A DNA stretch of 64,000 nt, taken from contig DDFJ01000002.1 in NCBI GenBank assembly GCA_002337125.1, positions 62,001-126,000 of the forward strand, in the 5' to 3' direction. Each line of letters starts with the position of its first letter. The stretch's first letter is position 1. A program made the position numbers and the translations under genes. The DNA comes from Chitinophagaceae bacterium UBA1931 (GTDB taxonomy: Bacteria > Bacteroidota > Bacteroidia > Chitinophagales > Chitinophagaceae). The notes under the pieces were generated by a model. That model ran no database searches. It was not told the DNA's origin and saw nothing but the letters and a program-made list of their open reading frames with translations. Positions 8,627-17,229 of the stretch are shown here, piece after piece.

Positions 8627-9052
8627 CTATTTATAAGGCCAGAATTTTAATACTTCTGCTAATTTTAATAATGCTAAAATTATTGTTATTATAAAAGTAG
8701 CCCAAGCTATAAACCTTGTTGAGTTATAAGTTTTAAATACCCTTTCGGCATTTCTAAGATCGATTTCGTCTTTTAAGTCCTTTTTTTCTTTTTTAATATT
8801 TTCTTTCTTTATTATTTCATCATATGATGTGTAATTCCAGCCTTCTGGCGTTAAATAAAATATCTGTCTATTAAAGCCATCAGCACATTTTACAATATTT
8901 TTTTCTTCAAGGATTGTCAATACATATGCAACATCTGATTTGAGATTGTTATCGAAGATTTGTTTAAATGCATCAATGTGTGTTTTTATCCCATTATTTT
9001 TTTTAAAATGCGCTATTACTTTATCAGCCATTTCTTTTTGTTGATTTGTCAT
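8627..9052 (-). CDS. Hypothetical protein with winged-helix-like N terminus and C-terminal membrane anchor
   Basis: 141 residues, family not recognised. Residues ~1-75 look like a small helix-turn-helix/winged-helix unit ('DVAYVLTILEEKNIVKC ... IFYLTPEGW'). A charged Lys/Glu-rich helix follows (~82-105), and one membrane span lies near the C terminus ('FIAWATFIITIILALLKLA'). This is a tail-anchored layout. The gene is bracketed by dispersed palindromes (8586-8600 and 9087-9110), which suggests a mobile or recently gained cassette. Confidence 0.6.
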   Translation of the reverse strand: MTNQQKEMADKVIAHFKKNNGIKTHIDAFKQIFDNNLKSDVAYVLTILEEKNIVKCADGFNRQIFYLTPEGWNYTSYDEIIKKENIKKEKKDLKDEIDLRNAERVFKTYNSTRFIAWATFIITIILALLKLAEVLKFWPYK

Positions 9053-9086
9053 AAGTAAAGCATTTGAAGTTTTTAAAATCTACGCC

Positions 9087-9110
9087 TTTGTTGGTCGCCT
9101 GACCAACAAA
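9087..9110. repeat. Dispersed palindrome, full copy
   Basis: Perfect 10-bp arms (TTTGTTGGTC and GACCAACAAA) around the centre GCCT. The same element occurs at 58469-58492 and in partial form at 8586 and 59139. Confidence 0.85.
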
Positions 9111-9138
9111 AGTAGAAAGCAAAATATAAAAAAGTCTC

Positions 9139-9491
9139 TCACTTATTCTTCTCCAGCTCATCCATAAACTCCTGCAGCTTCTTCTCCTGTTCAGCCGATA
9201 AATTTTTCAACCGCTCTGCAGCAGTTGGCAACTTCGGTTTCGGTTTCAGCTTTTCAAGAGCAACAGGCTCATCAGCTGTAGTTTTTTCATCAGCCACCCA
9301 CACAAACAAATCATCAGGCGTGCACTTACACACCAGGCAAATCTGTTCCAGCGCATCAAAACTGATATTCCTCGACTTGTTGGTTACTAAGCGGCTCACA
9401 GTGTAATAAGGAATTCCTTGTTTAACTAATACCGCTGCGGATTGGTTATCCCCCTGCTTGCAAGCAGTTCTAAAACGTTCAATTGAAGCAT
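9139..9491 (-). pseudogene. XRE-type helix-turn-helix regulator, split by a -1 frameshift
   Basis: Reading from an ATG at 9489-9491 gives 21 residues (MLQLNVLELLASRGITNPQRY) and then a TAG. The adjacent frame continues as LVKQGIPYYTVSRLVTNK, with 'ISFDALEQICLVCKCTPDDLFVWV' further on, which matches the small XRE-like HTH proteins common in Bacteroidota that end with 'LC..L.CTP.DLLEW'. Adding one T near 9428-9431 rejoins the frames into one 117-residue protein with an N-terminal HTH and a Pro/Lys-rich linker plus acidic helix. An in-frame ATG at 9397-9399 is absent (GTG there), so a shorter form would lose half the HTH. Cause may be true decay, a sequencing error, or recoding; no classical slippery heptamer is seen. 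Confidence 0.8.
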
Positions 9492-9557
9492 AAAAAAGCG
9501 TTTTTCAGGCTAAAAAGATACAAAATCCGCCTAAAACAGCAAATAAACGGGCATTTA

Positions 9558-9651
9558 CATTGCAGAAACTGCAAAGTGCATTCAAATAACTGCAACAAGC
9601 ATTAAAATAACTGCAACGTGCATTGCAGAAATTGTGAACTACAAAGGCTGG
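9558..9651. repeat. 21-bp tandem array, locus 1 (3 units plus terminal variant)
   Basis: Units begin at 9558, 9579 and 9600, each CATT-(6 nt)-AACTGCAA-(3 nt); a divergent last unit runs from 9621 into the flank ACTACAAAGGCTGG. The left flank AAATAAACGGGCATTTA (9541-9557) and the right flank are the same as at the larger array at 59567. Some units contain the hairpin TTGCAG-AAA-CTGCAA. It lies between the XRE regulator and the ICMT-like gene. Confidence 0.92.
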
Positions 9652-9745
9652 AAAAACATTGCAATCATTTAAAAAATCAACTGCTCCAAAAAAGAAGTAA
9701 GGATAATGTAATAAGTAAACACTGCCATTCGCCAAATCGCAACGG

Positions 9746-9780
9746 CAAATCTCAAATCAGGAATCAGGAATAAAGAAGTG
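9746..9780. repeat. Heptamer-period repeat, word CAAATCA/GGAATCA
   Basis: Words CAAATCT, CAAATCA, GGAATCA, GGAATAA, AGAAGTG in one 7-bp register, just downstream of the ICMT-like gene. Less regular than other loci. Confidence 0.55.
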
Positions 9781-9805
9781 AAGAAAGACAAATGGAAAAG
9801 ATTCA

Positions 9806-10477
9806 TCACCACACATATGGCACAATCTTATACCTTGTTTTAGCGGCATATGCTGTATAACCGTTTAGTTCTTTTTTCAATGTAGCATCTTCCATCGCTG
9901 TTCTTATCAGTTGTAAAATAATCAGCACACTTACAGGAATAATGCTCCACATTGAACCAAGCAGCAAGGGAAACCCAATGGCCTGTATCACCGAACCCAT
10001 ATAGGCCGGGTGACGAACAATACTGTACATACCCGTATCGCAAACAGCATGTTCCCTGTTTGTTTGTATACGGACTGTACTTGAAAAGAATTTGTTTTGT
10101 TTTTGTGCAACCAAAAAAATCAGCTGACCAGCTGTAGTAAGCACAGCACCTGATCCATACATCGTCCAGGTAAATTCCGGCGACCAATTATAGCGGCCTG
10201 AATCAAGTCCGGCAACAATATACATGGCAATCGTTGCAAGAAAAGATAACCCTAATATTTTTTTATCCCATGCTTTGGTGCCTTCGCCGGGCTTTGATCG
10301 TTCAAGCAAAAGTTCATCATCAATCCGCAAAACGGTATAGTTCAGCATCACCATTAACAAACCAATTATTACATACACCCATCCCTGCCAGTAATCAAGT
10401 TTGCCTGCACTGATAAATAAAACAGAAAAGAACACAACGGAACCAATAACATGTTTCAGGATGTAACTTGTTTTCAT
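9806..10477 (-). CDS. Isoprenylcysteine carboxyl methyltransferase-family membrane protein
   Basis: 223 residues with four to five membrane spans. The C-terminal half carries the family signature: 'GMYSIVRHPAYMGSVI' (the R-H-P cofactor motif) and 'LKKELNGYTAYAAKTRYKIVPYVW' at the end, as in ICMT/PEMT-like enzymes that methylate lipid or small substrates with S-adenosylmethionine. The bacterial substrate is unknown. It lies between the 21-bp array and two oxidoreductase genes on the same strand. Confidence 0.8.
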   Translation of the reverse strand: MKTSYILKHVIGSVVFFSVLFISAGKLDYWQGWVYVIIGLLMVMLNYTVLRIDDELLLERSKPGEGTKAWDKKILGLSFLATIAMYIVAGLDSGRYNWSPEFTWTMYGSGAVLTTAGQLIFLVAQKQNKFFSSTVRIQTNREHAVCDTGMYSIVRHPAYMGSVIQAIGFPLLLGSMWSIIPVSVLIILQLIRTAMEDATLKKELNGYTAYAAKTRYKIVPYVW

Positions 10478-10535
10478 GATTGCTTTATTATTGTTGATTG
10501 TTCAGTGTGGTTGGTTACTGATCAACAAAAAAACA

Positions 10536-11531
10536 TCACAGCAAATCTTTCTCCACAAGCTCATTCATAAAACGAATTTCTTCTTCACTCAAATCAAATT
10601 TCATTGCACCTGCATTCTGTACCGACTGCTGTGCATTTCTTGCACCAGCAAGTGCAATGGTTACACCGGATCGTTCAACCGTCCAGCGTAATACCAGTTG
10701 CGATAGTGTGGCTTTCTTTTCATAAGCCAACGGCTTCAGCTTTGCAAGCAGCTGGTTTGTTTTAGTAATAAACTCATCGGTATAAAACCTGTTGCCGTTT
10801 CTTGTATCGCCTTCTTCAAACACCTGTCCGGGTTTTATTTTTCCTGTAAGCAAACCACGTTGCAGCGGACTATATGCTAAAACCGATTTCTTATGTTCAA
10901 TGCAGTAAGGAATGGTTTCATTTTCCATTACACGGTTCACCATGCTGAATGGAATCTGGTTCGATGCAAGCTTCACCATTTTTTCAGCTTCGGCCATTTG
11001 TGCAATCGTGTAATTGCACACACCTGCATAACGCACTTTTCCCTGTTCTATTAATGTTGCAACTGCTTCAAATGTTTCAGCAATCGCTGTTGTACTATCA
11101 GGCCAGTGAATCTGGTACAGATCAATATAATCTGTTCCCAAACGTTTCAAACTGTTTTCACATTCCTTGATTACACTTTCCTTGCCCGAGTATTTGTAAA
11201 TATCAACTTCGTTTCCATCATTGTCTTTACTGCGCATCATGAAATCACCTTTGGGCGAAGTAAGATCCCAGCGCATTCCAAACTTGGTTAAGATCTGCAC
11301 TTTATCTCTCGGAATATCTTTGATGGCTTCACCAACAATTTCTTCACTCACACCCATACCATAAATCGGTGCAGTGTCAATGGAAGTCATGCCTTCAGCA
11401 TGAGCTGCTTTAATTGCTTCAACAGCTTCTTTACGATCAGTGCTTCCCCACATCCATCCGCCTGCTGCCCATGCACCAAACGTAATCACCGATGCATTCA
11501 GATCTGTTTCACCTAATTTCCTGTAGTTCAT
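10536..11531 (-). CDS. Aldo/keto reductase
   Basis: 331-residue NADPH-dependent oxidoreductase with a TIM-barrel fold. The catalytic set is visible: Asp and Tyr in 'SIDTAPIYGMGVSEEIVGEA' (~50-60), Lys in 'ILTKFG' (~83) and His in 'YQIHWPD' (~145). 'YSPLQRGLLTGKI' and 'GVTIALAGARNAQQ' bind the cofactor phosphate. The substrate cannot be told from sequence. The 7-bp gap to the upstream gene (11539-12390) suggests one transcript. Confidence 0.9.
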   Translation of the reverse strand: MNYRKLGETDLNASVITFGAWAAGGWMWGSTDRKEAVEAIKAAHAEGMTSIDTAPIYGMGVSEEIVGEAIKDIPRDKVQILTKFGMRWDLTSPKGDFMMRSKDNDGNEVDIYKYSGKESVIKECENSLKRLGTDYIDLYQIHWPDSTTAIAETFEAVATLIEQGKVRYAGVCNYTIAQMAEAEKMVKLASNQIPFSMVNRVMENETIPYCIEHKKSVLAYSPLQRGLLTGKIKPGQVFEEGDTRNGNRFYTDEFITKTNQLLAKLKPLAYEKKATLSQLVLRWTVERSGVTIALAGARNAQQSVQNAGAMKFDLSEEEIRFMNELVEKDLL

Positions 11532-11538
11532 CTGGATT

Positions 11539-12390
11539 TTATTTTTTCAGTTTAATGTAGTTGATAATGCTCATTACATCCTGCTCACCATATCCTGCTT
11601 TTTGTGCAGCGAGATAAGTTGCAATCAATGTTTCGGTTAACGGGTAATGTGCGCCGTTATCTTTTGCAAGCAGAATATCTTTTGTCATAAGGTTTAATGC
11701 AAATGCTGCAGGATATTCATCGTTCACCAGCAAAGGCGTTTTTATTTTTGTTGCACCATTGCCCACTGCACTTTCATTAATAATCTCCAGCATATCGGCA
11801 CGGGCAATTCCTTTTTCTTCAGCAAACAAAACAGTTTCAGCCAGCCCCTGGTAAATCATCGAAAGAAAATAGTTGATGGAAAGTTTTGCAGCAATGCCTT
11901 TACTGTTTGAACCGAGATGTTTGGTAAGCTTTCCCATTTTTTCAAAACAGGGTGCTGCTGTTTTAACATCTGCTTCATCACCTCCAACCATAATGATAAG
12001 TGTGCCGCTTGCTGCAGGTGCTGTGCTGCCGGCAACAGGAGCATCAAGGAAAGATGCGTTTTTTGCTTTGAGCCGGTCTGCAGTTGCTTCGCTTAATTGT
12101 TGAGAGATGGTACTCATATCAATGAATAATTTTCCTTCGATGGAATCAAGCGAAAGAATTTCATCATAAATGGATTGTATTGCCGCATCGTTGGTAACCA
12201 TCGTGAAAATAATATCTGATGCGTTTACAAGTTCAGGAATACTTGCAGCAATTGCTGCTCCCGTTTGCTGAAACGGAATTGTTTTTTCAGCATTGCGGTT
12301 ATATACTGTTAACGGAAATCCAGCTTTTTCTAAATTCTTTGCCATGGGTGTACCCATGTTGCCTAAACCTATCCAGCCAATTTTTTTCAT
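11539..12390 (-). CDS. NAD(P)-dependent beta-hydroxyacid dehydrogenase (3-hydroxyisobutyrate dehydrogenase family)
   Basis: 283 residues. The N-terminal Rossmann motif 'GWIGLGNMGTPMAKNL' is at residues 4-19; the substrate loop reads 'DAPVAGSTAPAASGTL' where most members have DAPVSGG; the catalytic Lys is in 'GIAAKLSINY' (~175). It resembles the glyoxylate/succinic-semialdehyde reductase branch. Probably co-transcribed with the aldo/keto reductase; together they may detoxify carbonyls (inference). Confidence 0.85.
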   Translation of the reverse strand: MKKIGWIGLGNMGTPMAKNLEKAGFPLTVYNRNAEKTIPFQQTGAAIAASIPELVNASDIIFTMVTNDAAIQSIYDEILSLDSIEGKLFIDMSTISQQLSEATADRLKAKNASFLDAPVAGSTAPAASGTLIIMVGGDEADVKTAAPCFEKMGKLTKHLGSNSKGIAAKLSINYFLSMIYQGLAETVLFAEEKGIARADMLEIINESAVGNGATKIKTPLLVNDEYPAAFALNLMTKDILLAKDNGAHYPLTETLIATYLAAQKAGYGEQDVMSIINYIKLKK

Positions 12391-12529
12391 ATACCTGTTA
12401 TTAATTCGTTATTGAAGTTAAACACAAATTTCAGTAAAAGACGGTCAGCTGCATGAAGTTAATTACCGGTGGCAAAACTCTTTTTTGTTTGGAATTGTTT
12501 AGGAACTACCTTAACAGTAAATATTGTTT

Positions 12530-13249
12530 ATGCTCCGCAGAAAAATCTTTCACCATTCTGGCAAGAGCACCATCAGGGGAACAGAGCTATACCGTGTAGA
12601 AGCATTGAGCGATGCTGTTTTTGCTTTTTCAGTTTCACTTTTAATTATGTCGCTTGAAGTTCCAAAAACCTTTGAGGAACTGAAAGTAACCATTCTTCAT
12701 TTCCTGCCGTTTCTTGCAACGGTAAGCCTGGTTTTTCTTTTCTGGTATATGCAGAATGAATATTTCAGGAATTATGGCATCAACGATGGTTGGGTGATTT
12801 TTTTGAATCTTTCATTGTTAGTGCTGATTTTATTTTATGCATTTCCGCTTAAGTTCCTGTTTTCGGTTTTGCTTTCGTGGATGACAGGAATCAATTATTT
12901 CTCTGAGGTAATTGAACAGGGAAAAACAGTGATTACGCAGGGAGAATTTCCACAGTTGATTTTATTTTTCAGCGTGGGCTATGTGTTAATCTGGCTCATC
13001 TTTCATTTGCTGTACAGGCATGCGTATAAAAAAAGAGCATCAATTGAATTAAGTCCTTACGAAAACAAAATTCTGCACTCACAAAAAAATGATGCACTTG
13101 TACAGGTAATGATCGGGTTGCTGAGTATTGTTTTTGCACTATTGAAACATCCTTCATGGAGTGGGTTCAGTTTCCTGTTAATTCCGGTTTGGTTGGTCAC
13201 GAACCGTTACCTGTTAAACAGGGCTTTGAAGAAACTAAAAGATCATTAA
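12530..13249 (+). CDS. TMEM175-family membrane protein (putative potassium channel)
   Basis: 239 residues with about six hydrophobic spans. The family signature is near the start: 'YRVEALSDAVFAFSVSLLIM' holds the R-x3-SD-x-VFAF motif of the first pore helix in TMEM175/DUF1211. Bacterial members are K+-permeable channels. The ATG at 12530 is preferred over a TTG six bases upstream. Isolated gene, divergent from the dehydrogenase gene. Confidence 0.82.
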   Translation: MLRRKIFHHSGKSTIRGTELYRVEALSDAVFAFSVSLLIMSLEVPKTFEELKVTILHFLPFLATVSLVFLFWYMQNEYFRNYGINDGWVIFLNLSLLVLILFYAFPLKFLFSVLLSWMTGINYFSEVIEQGKTVITQGEFPQLILFFSVGYVLIWLIFHLLYRHAYKKRASIELSPYENKILHSQKNDALVQVMIGLLSIVFALLKHPSWSGFSFLLIPVWLVTNRYLLNRALKKLKDH

Positions 13250-13265
13250 AACGTTTGCAGCTTAA

Positions 13266-13535
13266 TCAACGTATAATTCTGAAATCATCAAACAACTCGA
13301 GTTCCAGTTCGGTTACTTCAACATTTGTAACATTACTCATGGTGGAACCAATATAACACCAGTCAGCCAGTTGTTTCAATTGCAATGCTGTTCCTGTTGC
13401 AATAATGTTTACTGAACGGTTGGGGAGATTCTGCACATAACCTGTTATATGCAGTTCAATTGCTTTTTCCTGTGCGTATTTGCGGAACCATACGCCCTGC
13501 ACTCTTCCCGAAACAATGATGGAAACAGTTTTCAT
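13266..13535 (-). CDS. acyP: Acylphosphatase
   Basis: 89 residues, the normal size. It has the acylphosphatase signatures 'IVSGRVQGVWFRKYAQEKA' (catalytic Arg in WFR) and 'GYVQNLPNRSVNIIATG' (catalytic Asn in the N-L position). It hydrolyses acyl phosphates in the cytoplasm. Converges with the TMEM175-like gene with a 16-bp gap. Confidence 0.92.
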   Translation of the reverse strand: MKTVSIIVSGRVQGVWFRKYAQEKAIELHITGYVQNLPNRSVNIIATGTALQLKQLADWCYIGSTMSNVTNVEVTELELELFDDFRIIR

Positions 13536-13597
13536 CTCACAAATAGTTTATTTTATGTGGATGTCTGATAAAAATGAATGTGAGAATGTAGCTAATA

Positions 13598-14002
13598 TTA
13601 TACCAGGTCGGCAACAGTTTTCTTCTCAAGAATTTTCAGGTTGGCATCTCTTACTTTCGCCATCATATCGTGCAGGCCGCAATGTGCTTCATCGCAGTTT
13701 TTGCAACGTTCATAAAAATGAAGACTCACGCAGGAGAGGGGAGCAATCGGTCCATCAAGCAAACGAATAACTCTTGCCAGCGGTATCTGCGATGGTTTCA
13801 TTTTAAAATAATAACCGCCTCCTTTTCCTTTCTTGCTTTCAAGTACGCCGTCTTTGCGCAGCAGCAGCAAAATGTTTTCCAGGAACTTCAACGGAATTTT
13901 TTTCTTCTTTGAAATTTCTGCAATCAAAATAGGATCGTTGCCTTTTTGCTGTGCCATATATGACAAAGCCTGGAATGCGTATTGCGTTTTTTTGGAGAGC
14001 AT
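13598..14002 (-). CDS. Rrf2-family transcriptional regulator
   Basis: 134 residues. N-terminal winged helix ('MLSKKTQYAFQALSYMAQQK ... IPLKFLENILLLLRKDGVLE', then 'KGKGGGYYF'), as in IscR, NsrR and CymR. A cysteine cluster (C-x9-C-x2-C-x5-C within 'LSCVSLHFYERCKNCDEAHC') could hold an Fe-S cluster, so it may sense iron-sulfur status, redox or NO. It is divergent from 14089 and 13 kb from norCB, so no target is shown. Confidence 0.87.
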   Translation of the reverse strand: MLSKKTQYAFQALSYMAQQKGNDPILIAEISKKKKIPLKFLENILLLLRKDGVLESKKGKGGGYYFKMKPSQIPLARVIRLLDGPIAPLSCVSLHFYERCKNCDEAHCGLHDMMAKVRDANLKILEKKTVADLV

Positions 14003-14088
14003 GGTCGTATTCGTTGGCCTAAAAATACGTGTTATAAGGTATAGAAGAACTTCGGGACGAATAATATTTTTATTTCAAATTAATCATT

Positions 14089-14595
14089 ATGCCTAAACTC
14101 AGATTTGCATTTATCAGTTCTTTTTTACTGCTTTTGTCTGTTTCGGTTTTTGCCCAGAAAAAAAGCGAAAGTTTTATCGGGGGTAACCTCATTTATTCCA
14201 TGCCGCAGGATTTGTTTAAGGAAGGTTATAGAAGTGGTACCGGTATTGACGCATCACTCGGGGTTGGAACAAAACGGGTTTTATTTGTTGGTACACTTGG
14301 TTACCTGTCGTACAAAGCAAAGTCGGGTAATCCTTATGGAAAAATATCTGTTATTCCGCTCAAGGCTGGCCTGCGTGTTTATCCAACAAAAACACTTTTT
14401 CTTGCAGGTAATGCGGGTTTTGGTTTTTTGAAAGATGAAACCATGTCATCGAGAGAAACAAAATTTATGTATGATGCCGGAGCAGGCATTCACTTTATCC
14501 TGTTCGACTTTGGTGTTTATTATGATGCTTGGAAGAAAACCAATACTCCCGGTTATTCAGGAGCAGTGGAATTGAAATTTGGTATGTCGTTGTAA
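14089..14595 (+). CDS. Secreted outer-membrane beta-barrel-like protein
   Basis: 168 residues with a signal peptide (FISSFLLLLSVSVFAQ, cut ~23). The mature part alternates short amphipathic strands with Gly/aromatic turns and ends in '...AVELKFGMSL', a typical small barrel layout with an outward-facing C-terminal strand. No specific family is recognised. Divergent from the Rrf2 gene. Confidence 0.6.
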   Translation: MPKLRFAFISSFLLLLSVSVFAQKKSESFIGGNLIYSMPQDLFKEGYRSGTGIDASLGVGTKRVLFVGTLGYLSYKAKSGNPYGKISVIPLKAGLRVYPTKTLFLAGNAGFGFLKDETMSSRETKFMYDAGAGIHFILFDFGVYYDAWKKTNTPGYSGAVELKFGMSL

Positions 14596-14601
14596 TAAAA
14601 A

Positions 14602-15243
14602 CTAAATCAGTTTGTGCTCGTAAGCATATTTAATTAAACCAATAACAGAATTGGTTTTTGTTTTGCGGAAGATGTTTTTCCTGTGTGTTTCAACTGTACG
14701 TTCGCTCAGGAATAATTCTTCCGCAATTTGTTTATTGCTGTATTCTTTTTCAATGAGCTTTACAATTTCCAGCTCACGGGCTGTGAGTTTACTTTCTTCA
14801 TTTTCTTTTTTCCGTTCACTTGCTTTCAGCATTTCCTGCAACACTTCATCGCTGAAATAAATTCCGCCTGCTGCAATTTTATCAAGTGCTTTCAGAAATT
14901 CTGTCTGGCCAATATTCTTGAGCAGGTAACCGCTGATGTCGCTTTCTTCAATCATCTGGTTTACGAGGCTGCCTTCACCATTCATGGAAAGTGCGATGAT
15001 TTTTACAGAAGGAAATTCTTTTTTCACCTGCCGGGCAAGTTCAACACCTGTCATTACAGGCATCATTACATCCGTTAACAAAATATCAACGGAATGTTTC
15101 CGTAAATGCGGTATCATATTTTCAGGATGATTACATTCCACAACAATTTCATAACGGCTGTGCCCCTTGAGTAAGGATCTTAAACCATCAATAACAATCT
15201 GGTGATCGTCAACAATGGCGAGTTTGATTTTGGTTGATGACAT
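14602..15243 (-). CDS. NarL/FixJ-type response regulator
   Basis: 213 residues. Receiver domain 1-125 with the acidic pair D12-D13 and phospho-acceptor D58 ('LLTDVMMP'), and Lys in 'SGYLLKNIG'. A LuxR-type HTH is at ~148-205 ('LTARELEIVKLIEKEYSNKQ', 'ERTVETHRKNIF'). It ends the operon formed by the two sensor kinases at 15277 and 17226 (33-bp gap) and is the natural phosphate acceptor of both. Confidence 0.93.
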   Translation of the reverse strand: MSSTKIKLAIVDDHQIVIDGLRSLLKGHSRYEIVVECNHPENMIPHLRKHSVDILLTDVMMPVMTGVELARQVKKEFPSVKIIALSMNGEGSLVNQMIEESDISGYLLKNIGQTEFLKALDKIAAGGIYFSDEVLQEMLKASERKKENEESKLTARELEIVKLIEKEYSNKQIAEELFLSERTVETHRKNIFRKTKTNSVIGLIKYAYEHKLI

Positions 15244-15276
15244 GTGAATTGAGGTATTAGCCGAAATTATGGAAAA

Positions 15277-17229
15277 TTAGCTTTTGTTTTGTTCTTTGGT
15301 GAAGGGAATAAAAATAGCTACAAGCGTTCCTTTGCCCGGCGAAGAGTCAAAGTCGATGGTACCCTTGAGATATTCCACTCTTGCCCGCATATTTTTCAGA
15401 CCAATGCCTGCTTTTTCTGAAAGATGATGAATGTCGAAGCCTTTGCCATTATCTTCAATGGTAGCACTGATACCTTCGGTTTCTTTTACCAGCGATATAT
15501 CCAGTTCTGTTGCACCTGAATGTTTGATTACATTGTTTACACTTTCCTGCAATACCCTGTACAAAACAATTTCAATGTTTTCGTCAATATTCTCATTCAG
15601 GCCTTCTGTGTAAAGATTTATTTTTAAAACCTTCTGATCAATTTTATCGAGAAACTCTGTTACAGCTTTTCCAAGACCAGACTTCAGTAATACATTCGGC
15701 ATCATCTGGTGCGAAACAGTTCTTACTTCCTTGCAACTTTCATCAACAAGACTGATAATGCGGTCGAAGGAATTTCTCTGATCCTGGTCCCTGAACTGCA
15801 GATCATTTTCAAATGCCGATAAATTCATTTTAGCAGCACTCATCATTTGTCCAACACCATCGTGCAGATCTTTTGCAATGCGTTGGCGTTCGTTTTCTTC
15901 GGCCTGCAGAATGGCTGCTGCTGCCAGTTGCTGCTGTTGCAATACAGCTTCCTGCAGCAAGGCTTTTTCCTTCAGCTTTCTCCTGTTGTAAAGCAGCCAT
16001 GCCAATACAATACTCAGCAAAAGAAAACTGCTTACTGCTGCAATGAAATAGTTCTTTTGTTTCAGTTTAAATTCCTGCTCCTGTATAATGCGTTCTTTCT
16101 TTTCTGTTTCATATTTGGTTTCCATTTCAGCCATTGCTTCCTGCGATGCATTGGTGTAGATGGAATCTTTCAGGTCATTTATTTTTTTGTAGTATGCAGC
16201 TGCTTCTGAAAAGTTGTTTGCCTTTTCATAGTTCATAGCAATAGCCCTGTACACCATTGGTAATTTAGCCTGCATGTTTTGCTCCTGTGCAATTTTCATG
16301 GCTTCTCTTCCTGCAAGCAAACCTTCAGCAGGACGGTTCATGTTGGCATAAAGCTCAGAAAGAACAGAAAGATCTGATACAATGTAAAAAGGGTCGCCTG
16401 CTTTTTCCCTTAATGGTTTTGCTTTGAGAAAACAGTTCAGTGCTTCTGTAAATTTCTTTTGTGCATTATAGGCTGTGCCAAGAATGTTCCAGCCATTTGC
16501 TTCGGCAGCATAATTGTTTTGCTGGTGTGCAATGTCAATTGCCATTTTTGCAAACTTGTACAGCGAATCATATTTTTTTACTGCGCCATAACAGGATGCA
16601 AGGTTGTTGAATGTGGGAGCAAATTTTATGGTGAATTTATTTTCCTGTATGGTTTGTATCGCCGATTTAAAATGCAGGATTGCTTCATCAAACTGGTTCA
16701 GTTCCATATAAGCCCATCCAACATTGTGCTGCAGTTTGGCAACAGATAATTTATCGCCGGTTTTCTCTGCTTTTCTTAACCCATTAATAAAATTTTCCAT
16801 TGCATCTTTCTGCCTGTTTAAACGCATGAGGCTTAAACCTGCAGCAGAAAAATATTGAGCAAGCAAAGAATCGCTCCCTGATTTTTTTGTAAGCTTCAGG
16901 ATATTCCTGTTGGTTAACTGTAATCCTGAATCGGGTTGTGATACATTGAGGTAATAATACACTTTGTTAATCTCTGCTTTCATCCGCATGTTTTCATCTT
17001 TGTTTTTTTCAGAAAGAGAAATCAGCGTTTCAGAAACATTCAGCAATGAATCAGGATTAATTGTACGGAATTCAATTGCCAGCTGCAACAGCTCCTGCAT
17101 CCGCACATTCTCATTTTTTTCGGTATTGATAAGTTTGCGTAAACTATCGGCTTTTGAAACCTGTGCATAAACTGCATTGCCATACAGGAACATCATCAAG
17201 GTTAATATGAACAGGTATTTCAATTTCAT
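15277..17229 (-). CDS. TPR-containing sensor histidine kinase (HisKA_3), copy 1
   Basis: 650 residues. Signal peptide (1-22), a block of tetratricopeptide repeats (~40-370) predicted outside the membrane, one membrane span (~392-412, 'FIAAVSSFLLLSIVLAWLLY'), a coiled coil, then the dimerisation helix with the phospho-His ('RIAKDLHDGVGQMMSAAKMN', ~455) and a HATPase ('IEDNGKGFD', 'GIGLKNMRARV'). The start overlaps the stop of the upstream kinase by 4 bp, so translation is coupled. The kinase end is closely similar to copy 2. Confidence 0.92.
   Translation of the reverse strand: MKLKYLFILTLMMFLYGNAVYAQVSKADSLRKLINTEKNENVRMQELLQLAIEFRTINPDSLLNVSETLISLSEKNKDENMRMKAEINKVYYYLNVSQPDSGLQLTNRNILKLTKKSGSDSLLAQYFSAAGLSLMRLNRQKDAMENFINGLRKAEKTGDKLSVAKLQHNVGWAYMELNQFDEAILHFKSAIQTIQENKFTIKFAPTFNNLASCYGAVKKYDSLYKFAKMAIDIAHQQNNYAAEANGWNILGTAYNAQKKFTEALNCFLKAKPLREKAGDPFYIVSDLSVLSELYANMNRPAEGLLAGREAMKIAQEQNMQAKLPMVYRAIAMNYEKANNFSEAAAYYKKINDLKDSIYTNASQEAMAEMETKYETEKKERIIQEQEFKLKQKNYFIAAVSSFLLLSIVLAWLLYNRRKLKEKALLQEAVLQQQQLAAAAILQAEENERQRIAKDLHDGVGQMMSAAKMNLSAFENDLQFRDQDQRNSFDRIISLVDESCKEVRTVSHQMMPNVLLKSGLGKAVTEFLDKIDQKVLKINLYTEGLNENIDENIEIVLYRVLQESVNNVIKHSGATELDISLVKETEGISATIEDNGKGFDIHHLSEKAGIGLKNMRARVEYLKGTIDFDSSPGKGTLVAIFIPFTKEQNKS

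Noticed and set aside
9424..9434. Programmed frameshift in the XRE gene
   Set aside because: A -1 shift would rejoin the frames exactly, but there is no X-XXY-YYZ slippery site and no clear stimulatory fold; mutation or read error is simpler.
9558..9651. Possible CRISPR array
   Set aside because: Units are directly adjacent with no variable spacers and no cas genes are present; the same holds for 59567-59786.
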